Shown here in pieces: positions 43,198 through 48,308 of a stretch of 48,308 bases of DNA. Location of the stretch: NCBI RefSeq assembly GCF_000428485.1, contig NZ_AUAA01000026.1, positions 1-48,308 on the forward strand, written 5' to 3'. The notes below the pieces were generated by a model. The model made no database searches. It had not been told where the DNA came from and worked only from the letters and a program-made list of their open reading frames with translations. Numbering within the stretch: the stretch's first letter is position 1; each line of letters starts with the position of its first letter. A program made the translations under genes and the position numbers. The DNA comes from Epilithonimonas tenax DSM 16811 (GTDB lineage: Bacteria; Bacteroidota; Bacteroidia; Flavobacteriales; Weeksellaceae).

Positions 43198-43551
43198 TTA
43201 ATCCAGCCTGTCTAAACTTTTTTTTACAATATCATAGCGAACGACCAGATCAGCTACGATCTCTTTCAAACGTGCGTTTTCCTTCTTCAGATCTGATACT
43301 TCATCACTCGTAGCCTCGCGAGCAATATCTCCATTGAGACGCTTCTTTCCTGCTTCCATAAACTCCTTGTTCCAGGCATAAAACTGCGACTGTGCAATAT
43401 TATGGTTCCTGCAAAGTTCGGCTACGGAAGTCTCAGCTCGAAGACCTTCCATCACGATTAAAATCTTTTGCTCTGCAGTGAATATTCTGCGGGTGTTCTG
43501 CCGAATATCTTTTACGAATTTCTCGGTCGGTTTCTTTTTCGGTGTTGCCAT
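43198..43551 (-). CDS. IS3-family transposase OrfA
   Basis: A 117-residue protein with a helix-turn-helix (FTAEQKILIVMEGLRAETSVAELCRNHNIAQSQFYAWNKEF) and a leucine-zipper-like helix (LKKENARLKEIVADLVVRYDIV) used for multimerisation. It binds the IS ends. Translation can shift by -1 near its end to produce OrfAB. Confidence 0.93.
   Translation of the reverse strand: MATPKKKPTEKFVKDIRQNTRRIFTAEQKILIVMEGLRAETSVAELCRNHNIAQSQFYAWNKEFMEAGKKRLNGDIAREATSDEVSDLKKENARLKEIVADLVVRYDIVKKSLDRLD
43217..43225 (-). promoter_or_regulatory. Programmed -1 frameshift site
   Basis: On the minus strand AAAAAAAAG near the 3' end of orfA. A shift of -1 here continues KKKFRQAGLIDKYRKYM directly into the orfB start with no stop. 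This is the usual way IS3-family elements make OrfAB. Confidence 0.8.
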
Positions 43552-43591
43552 AATTAAAATTACTCTTTTTATGAAAACACTCCTTAACTCT

Positions 43592-43711
43592 TTAATATCT
43601 AATGTCTACTTTTTGCTGACGATTTACAATCCCTAGACTTTCTGCAAAGCTCTGCTGGGATAAATTTTTCTTATGCCTTAGAAGCCTGATGTTTTCTGAA
43701 AATATTGACAT
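43592..43711 (-). pseudogene. XRE/LexA-like repressor of the polymerase operon, cut by the IS
   Basis: ATG 43711 opens MSIFSENIRLLRHKKNLSQQ and continues SFAESLGI (28 residues), the first two helices of an XRE-type HTH, and then runs into the IS end at 43628. After that come 11 IS-coded residues and a stop at 43592-43594. The rest of the gene is not found on the far side of the IS (42028-42134 gives no continuation in any frame), so the element either caused a deletion or the 3' part was lost later. Two palindromes just upstream were probably its operators. Confidence 0.82.
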
Positions 43712-43712
43712 T

Positions 43713-43760
43713 GATACAATTTGTATCTGCAAATATAATAAAAAAGATACATAATGTATC
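43713..43760. promoter_or_regulatory. Twin palindromic operators between the truncated regulator and the polymerases
   Basis: GATACAATTTGTATC (43713-43727) and GATACATAATGTATC (43746-43760) are perfect 15-bp palindromes sharing GATACA/TGTATC arms, with centres 33 bp apart. The left one covers the start region of the truncated regulator, whose TATATTTG box reads leftwards at 43730-43737. The right one touches TAATTTTG (43761-43768), the likely -7 box of the polymerase genes. This fits a repressor that shuts both directions. Confidence 0.8.
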
Positions 43761-43772
43761 TAATTTTGTCAA

Positions 43773-44915
43773 ATGGAAAGAGCAATTGCACATATGGATC
43801 TGGACACCTTTTTTGTCTCCTGTGAACGGCTGAAAAACTCCGAATTGGAGAAACAGCCTATAATTATTGGAGGTGGAGACCGGGGCGTGGTGGCATCATG
43901 CTCCTATGAAGCAAGGTATTTCGGGGTTCGTTCGGCAATGCCAATTAAGATGGCATTACGGTTATGTCCTGAAGCAAAAGTGATCCGTGGCGATATGGAA
44001 CATTACTCCAATATGTCCCATCTGGTGACCGAGGTCATTCAGGAAAAAGTTCCGGTGTTGGAAAAAGCAAGCATTGATGAATTTTATCTGGATCTTTCAG
44101 GAATGGATAAATTCTTTGGCTGTTACCAATGGACCAATGAAGTTGCCGATGCCGTGATGAAAAACACAGGCTTACCGATCAGTTTTGCTTTATCTACAAA
44201 CAAAACAGTTTCCAAGATAGGAACCGGTGAATCCAAACCCACCGGAAGATTTGAAGTGAAAGAACAGAATATCCAGCATTTCCTAAATCCTTTATCGATA
44301 AAAAAGATACCGATGGTCGGACCTGAAACATTCAACCTGTTTTCACGATTGGGTGTCAAGACCATAAAGACCCTTTCTGAAATGCCGATTGACGTACTAC
44401 GAGAACTGGTCGGAAAGAATGGAACGGTACTTTGGAAGAAAGCCCACGGCATTGATGAGACACCCGTAATCCCCTACTCTGAAAGAAAGTCAATCTCCAC
44501 GGAGGATACATTTACTCAGGACACCATCGATATACTGAAGATCAGAAGCATTCTATCGGGTATGGTGGAAAAACTGGCTTATCAGCTGAGACAGGAAAAG
44601 TGGCTGACCTCAACTGTTTCCGTGAAGATCAGATATTCCAATTTCGATACTGAGATCAAGCAATGCAGAATTCCTTACACCTCAGCTGACCATACTTTGC
44701 TCAAGTATGTTTTGGAACTTTTCAAAAAAGTCTACACCAGAAGAATGAGGATCCGATTGATCGGTGTCAGATTTACCGGGTTGGTACACGGGCTTCATCA
44801 GATGGATCTTTTCGAAGACACTGAAGAAATGATCTCCCTGTATCAGACAATGGATCATATTAAAAACCGATTTGGAAGCTCAAGTGTAGGAAGGGCATCG
44901 GGGTTTTTAAAATAA
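43773..44915 (+). CDS. dinB: Y-family DNA polymerase (DinB/Pol IV-like)
   Basis: A 380-residue translesion polymerase. HMDLDTFF (Asp9) and SIDE (100-103, Asp102 and Glu103) supply the catalytic acidic residues, so unlike ImuB this protein should be active. The palm, fingers, thumb and little-finger regions are all present. QMDLF (343-347) is a sliding-clamp-binding motif near the C-terminus. It is followed 10 bp later by a DnaE-type polymerase, which suggests a joint translesion system. It was likely repressed by the regulator now broken by IS3. Confidence 0.92.
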   Translation: MERAIAHMDLDTFFVSCERLKNSELEKQPIIIGGGDRGVVASCSYEARYFGVRSAMPIKMALRLCPEAKVIRGDMEHYSNMSHLVTEVIQEKVPVLEKASIDEFYLDLSGMDKFFGCYQWTNEVADAVMKNTGLPISFALSTNKTVSKIGTGESKPTGRFEVKEQNIQHFLNPLSIKKIPMVGPETFNLFSRLGVKTIKTLSEMPIDVLRELVGKNGTVLWKKAHGIDETPVIPYSERKSISTEDTFTQDTIDILKIRSILSGMVEKLAYQLRQEKWLTSTVSVKIRYSNFDTEIKQCRIPYTSADHTLLKYVLELFKKVYTRRMRIRLIGVRFTGLVHGLHQMDLFEDTEEMISLYQTMDHIKNRFGSSSVGRASGFLK

Positions 44916-44925
44916 ATTTTCATCT

Positions 44926-47900
44926 ATGTTTCTTAATTGCCATACTTATCACAGTTTACGTTATGGAACCATCTCTGTTGAAGACCTTGTTCAGCTGGCT
45001 GTTGACTATCAACTAAAAGTGTTGGCATTGACGGATATCAATACCGTGACCGGTATCTATCAGTTTTATAAGCTTTGTCAGGAAAAAGGAATCAAACCGA
45101 TTGTCGGGATGGATATCAGGGTTGAAAATGAACAATACTACATCTGTCTTGCCAAAAACCCAAAAGGCATCGCAGAGGTCAACAGGCTTTTAACCAATTA
45201 TAATTGTGGAGGAATCGAGATCGCTAAAGCTAATCCAGAACTGAAAGATAGTTTTGTAATCTATCCCTTAACAAATATTCCTGAAAAACTGCTTGAATAT
45301 GAATTTATCGGGATCAGGCAGGATGAGCTCAATCGTTTGTTCGATCCTGAATTGAAAGCTTTGACCCATAAAATGATCATCCTGCATCCGGTAACCTTCA
45401 AGACGGATGAAGAATATGAACTGCATAAGGTTCTGAGGGCAATAGCAGGAAACACCTTATTTACTAAACTCACAGAGGATGATTTTTGTAAAAGCAATGA
45501 GACCTTTATCGGTAAAAGAGTACTGTTAGAAAAGTATTCCCAATATCCGGAGATCATTGAAAACACCAGATACATCGTCGATCAGTGCAGTTTTGACTTT
45601 GACTTTAAAACACCCAAAAACAAAAAGTATTATACCGAAAATAAGGAAAATGATTTTAAATTATTGAAAAAACTGGCTTATGAGGGCTTAGAAAAAAGAT
45701 ATCCTGATGATAACATACAGGCAAAGGCAAGGGTGGATAAAGAACTGGCAGTGATCGATCAACTTAATTTTTGTGGCTATTTTTTGATCACTTGGGATAT
45801 TGTCCAGTACAGCAATCGGATGGACTTTATGCATGTTGGTCGTGGCAGCGGTGCCAATTCCATTGTGAGCTATTGTATCGGGATCACGGACATATGCCCT
45901 TTGGAACTGGACCTTTATTTTGAAAGGTTTTTAAACCTCAACAGGAAGACACCACCAGATTTTGACTTGGATTGGAGTTGGAAGAACAGGGATACCATAC
46001 TGGAATATATCTTTGATAAATATGGAAAAGACCATGTGGCCTTTTGCGGGACCAATGTGGAGTTTAAAAGCAGGTCGAGATTCAGAGAATTGGGGAAAGT
46101 ATTCGGGCTGCCCAAAGAAGAACTGGATTTACTTTCCAAAAAACCAAAAGACCAGCACGATCAGAATTCCATCGTTCAGGAAATTTATAAATATGAAAAA
46201 TTACTGATAGGCTTTCCCAATCAGAGAAGCATGCATTCCTGCGGCATCCTGATCTCTGAAGAACCGATCACGAATTACTCCGCTTTGGAATTTCCTCCAA
46301 AAGAATTCCCTATCGTGCAGTTCGATATGCATACGGCTGAAGATATCGGACTTGAAAAGTTTGACATTCTATCTCAAAGAGGTTTGGGAACCATTAAAGA
46401 TACCGTCAAACTGATCGAAGAAAAAAGAGGGATTATTGTTGACATTGAAGATACAAGGATTTCCAAAGGTGAGACCAGGTGCAATGAATTCCTGAGTATT
46501 GGAAAGACCATCGGTTGCTTTTACATAGAATCCCCGGCGATGCGCGGTTTACTGAGAAGACTGAAATGTGATAATTATAAAGTATTGGTTGCGGCTTCTT
46601 CCATCATCCGCCCCGGTGTAGCACAGAGCGGAATGATGCGGGAATATATATTCCGGCATAATCATCCCGATCAGTTCGAATATTTTCACGAGGTCTTTGA
46701 AAAGGAGCTCGGTGAGACCTATGGAATCATGGTTTATCAGGAAGATGTGATCAAAATAGCTTTGCATTTCGGCGGCGTTTCGGCGGAAAACGGTGATGTG
46801 TTAAGAAGAGCAATGAGTGGTAAAGGCCGTTCATTATCAGCATTACAGAAATTGAAAAATGATTTTTTTCAATCCTGCAGGAAAAAAGGACATCCTGAAC
46901 AATTATCTCAGGAAGTTTACCGGCAGATTGAATCCTTTGCAGGATACTCTTTCTGCAAGGCACACTCTGCTTCCTATGCGGTGGAAAGTTATCAGAGCCT
47001 TTATCTGAAAGCCTACTACCCTATTGAATTTATGGTTTCTGCCATCAACAACGGCGGTGGATTTTATAGGACGGAAGTTTATGTGCACGAAGCTAAAATG
47101 GCAGGAGCGACCATTCATAATCCTTGTGTCAACCTCAGTGAATTTCAGACGACGGTCTATGGTACTGATGTGTACATGGGATTTTTGCACATTGAAAAGC
47201 TTGAAGCTGCGGTCAAGCAATTTATTGCTGAAGAACGAAAAAACAATGGAGAGTACAAGTCGCTTGAGGATTTTGTTAAACGAATATCTATTGGTATTGA
47301 ATCATTACAGACACTCATTTTTATCGGAGCCTTCAGGTTTACAGGTAAACAAAAACACGAACTGCTGATCGAAGCCAGATTCTTATTATCAAAAGGGCAA
47401 TACAGAACAAAGATCATTTCTTTATTTGACGAGCCTCAAAAGAACTATCACTTACCAGTTATTCAGAGGGACAGATTTGAAGACGCTTTCGATGAAATTG
47501 AAATCTTAGGTTTTTCTGTTTCCTTCTCTATATTTGACCTGCTTAAAACAAAATACAGAGGTCACGTTTTGGTAAAGGATCTTCTTAAATATCATAAGAA
47601 GCAGGTCAAGATGCTGGCTTATTTGATCTCAAGAAAACACGTTCCCATCAAAAAGAAAAATCATCCCGGAAAGAAAGATGATATGTATTTCGGGACGTGG
47701 ATTGATGCCGAAGGACAGTATTTTGACACAGCTCATTTTCCTGATAGTCTCAGAAAATTCCCATTTAAGGAAGGAGGCATCTATCTGTTGCTCGGAACGG
47801 TTGAGGTCGATTACCATTTTCCTACAGTTACCATTACCAAGATGGCAAAGATGCCGCTGATTGCCGACCCCCGATATTCCATGGATGAGGAAAAATCACA

Positions 47901-48000
47901 GGCAATTGAAAGGAGCCTTAGGGAAGACGTGAGTATGACCTCTCGTAAGCCTTATCCGCAGGAATTCGAGATCGGATTGCCGAGACAAAAAATGTTGTGA
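44926..48000 (+). CDS. dnaE2: DnaE-type DNA polymerase III alpha subunit (DnaE2/ImuC-like)
   Basis: A 1,024-residue C-family polymerase. The N-terminal PHP domain (1-220) has lost metal-binding residues (first histidine is Asn4, and ALTDINT replaces the usual TDH motif). The polymerase core has GRGSGANSIVSYCIGITD (about 305-322) and PDFDLDW with catalytic Asp345 and Asp347, plus GIMVYQEDV and KAHSASYAVESYQSLYLKAYYP. The length is that of error-prone DnaE2 rather than replicative DnaE (about 1,160). With the Y-family gene it forms a two-gene operon resembling imuB-dnaE2 mutasomes. Confidence 0.9.
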   Translation: MFLNCHTYHSLRYGTISVEDLVQLAVDYQLKVLALTDINTVTGIYQFYKLCQEKGIKPIVGMDIRVENEQYYICLAKNPKGIAEVNRLLTNYNCGGIEIAKANPELKDSFVIYPLTNIPEKLLEYEFIGIRQDELNRLFDPELKALTHKMIILHPVTFKTDEEYELHKVLRAIAGNTLFTKLTEDDFCKSNETFIGKRVLLEKYSQYPEIIENTRYIVDQCSFDFDFKTPKNKKYYTENKENDFKLLKKLAYEGLEKRYPDDNIQAKARVDKELAVIDQLNFCGYFLITWDIVQYSNRMDFMHVGRGSGANSIVSYCIGITDICPLELDLYFERFLNLNRKTPPDFDLDWSWKNRDTILEYIFDKYGKDHVAFCGTNVEFKSRSRFRELGKVFGLPKEELDLLSKKPKDQHDQNSIVQEIYKYEKLLIGFPNQRSMHSCGILISEEPITNYSALEFPPKEFPIVQFDMHTAEDIGLEKFDILSQRGLGTIKDTVKLIEEKRGIIVDIEDTRISKGETRCNEFLSIGKTIGCFYIESPAMRGLLRRLKCDNYKVLVAASSIIRPGVAQSGMMREYIFRHNHPDQFEYFHEVFEKELGETYGIMVYQEDVIKIALHFGGVSAENGDVLRRAMSGKGRSLSALQKLKNDFFQSCRKKGHPEQLSQEVYRQIESFAGYSFCKAHSASYAVESYQSLYLKAYYPIEFMVSAINNGGGFYRTEVYVHEAKMAGATIHNPCVNLSEFQTTVYGTDVYMGFLHIEKLEAAVKQFIAEERKNNGEYKSLEDFVKRISIGIESLQTLIFIGAFRFTGKQKHELLIEARFLLSKGQYRTKIISLFDEPQKNYHLPVIQRDRFEDAFDEIEILGFSVSFSIFDLLKTKYRGHVLVKDLLKYHKKQVKMLAYLISRKHVPIKKKNHPGKKDDMYFGTWIDAEGQYFDTAHFPDSLRKFPFKEGGIYLLLGTVEVDYHFPTVTITKMAKMPLIADPRYSMDEEKSQAIERSLREDVSMTSRKPYPQEFEIGLPRQKML

Positions 48001-48074
48001 TGATATCCAAGAGCAGTTGGAAATATGTCATCAAAATTTAATCCTAATATATATTAATAACTCGTAGTGCATTA

Positions 48075-48308
48075 TCAAACTAATGCAATTTTAATATTAT
48101 TCATTTTTCTATTAAATACAAAAACATTTACAAATTGAATGAAAGTTAATGCTGTTATTTTGCTCAATATCCTTGTTTTAAAACCTTCAAATGATTTTGC
48201 GTAGTTGTTTCTGATTTTAAATTGGTCACAAAGCTGAGAGAATAATGTCTCTATTCTTTTTCTCGATTTTCTGAAAATATATTTTTGTTTTTGATAATTT
48301 TTTTGGTT
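48075..48308 (-). CDS. IS982-family transposase, C-terminal fragment at the window edge
   Basis: The minus-strand frame enters from the right edge and stops at 48075. The 77 visible residues include KSRKRIETLFSQLCDQFKIR, then NNYAKSFEGFKTRILSKITALT, the recognisable end of IS982-type transposases. Only the 3' end is in the window, so whether the element is complete is unknown. Confidence 0.85.
   Translation of the reverse strand, partial: NQKNYQKQKYIFRKSRKRIETLFSQLCDQFKIRNNYAKSFEGFKTRILSKITALTFIQFVNVFVFNRKMNNIKIALV

Larger units (their letters stand above)
42135..43628 (-). mobile_element. IS3-family insertion sequence (IS150-like group), 1,494 bp
   Basis: The ends are imperfect inverted repeats: left TGTACGTCTTCA at 42135 and right TGTAAATCGTCA read from 43628 on the minus strand; both continue to a shared TAGACATT block (19 of the first 28 positions match). 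Inside are orfA and orfB with an A8G slippery site. No target duplication is seen: the flanks are GAA on the left and ATC on the right. The right end interrupts the HTH regulator of the polymerase operon. Confidence 0.9.

Overview
The window looks like accessory DNA from a Flavobacteriia member of the Bacteroidota, most likely a Chryseobacterium/Elizabethkingia-type Weeksellaceae bacterium. The evidence is AT-rich sequence, Bacteroidota-type promoters (TAnnTTTG -7 boxes), families largely confined to that phylum (DUF4133/DUF4134 Tra proteins, RteC, DUF3853, DUF6428, DUF6520, SusC/SusD, PRTRC cassette) and IS elements typical of the group. Transfer, replication, partition-like and RteC genes sit together, so the DNA is best read as a conjugative plasmid or an integrative element with its own replicon. 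The sequence alone does not say which. No species name is supported.

Layout. 1-6.7 kb (minus strand): a conjugation block of secreted or membrane Tra proteins, a VirB4/TraG ATPase carrying an embedded J-domain, TraF- and TraE-like membrane proteins, an acidic anchored protein and a ParA/TraA-type ATPase. 6.8-8.6 kb: MOBP-type relaxase and MobC-like accessory protein. 8.7-11.0 kb: a lipoprotein and two paralogous secreted proteins sharing an N-terminal module. 11.1-15.4 kb (plus): an arsenic operon with arsR, DUF6428, an ArsO-like monooxygenase, a metallophosphoesterase, a GcvH-like lipoyl protein and an ACR3 pump. 15.6-15.9 kb: a degenerate tandem array with a period of about 32 bp. 16.0-18.4 kb: three little-known genes. 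18.5-18.7 kb: two REP-like hairpins. 18.9-23.3 kb (minus): the PRTRC cassette (ThiF/E1-like, PRTRC-B, F, C, E) with an SSB. 23.8-25.0 kb: an HTH antitoxin and an AbiEii-type nucleotidyltransferase toxin. 25.0-28.4 kb: Toprim primase, an iteron origin with a DnaA box, Rep initiator, a winged-helix protein and DUF3853. 28.9-31.5 kb: RteC and a TPR-AraC regulator. 31.7-34.0 kb (plus): lipoprotein, 54-aa protein, MauE-like membrane protein and a Cys-rich DUF6520 protein. 34.1-41.0 kb (minus): S9 peptidase, SusD and SusC, preceded by a long structured leader. 41.7-48.3 kb: an HTH protein, an IS3-family element that has cut a LexA/XRE-like regulator after 28 residues, a Y-family polymerase and DnaE-type polymerase pair, and the 3' end of an IS982-like transposase.

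How the parts fit. The Tra, Mob and ParA genes would move the element. Rep, primase, SSB and the iterons would replicate it. The toxin-antitoxin pair and perhaps PRTRC would help keep it. Arsenic resistance, peptide/SusCD uptake and a mutagenic polymerase pair are cargo. The items most worth a second look are the J-domain inside VirB4, the E1/E2/Ubl-like logic of PRTRC, the 32-bp array, the IS3 hit on the mutasome repressor with its twin operators left behind, and the switch-like leader RNA upstream of susC.
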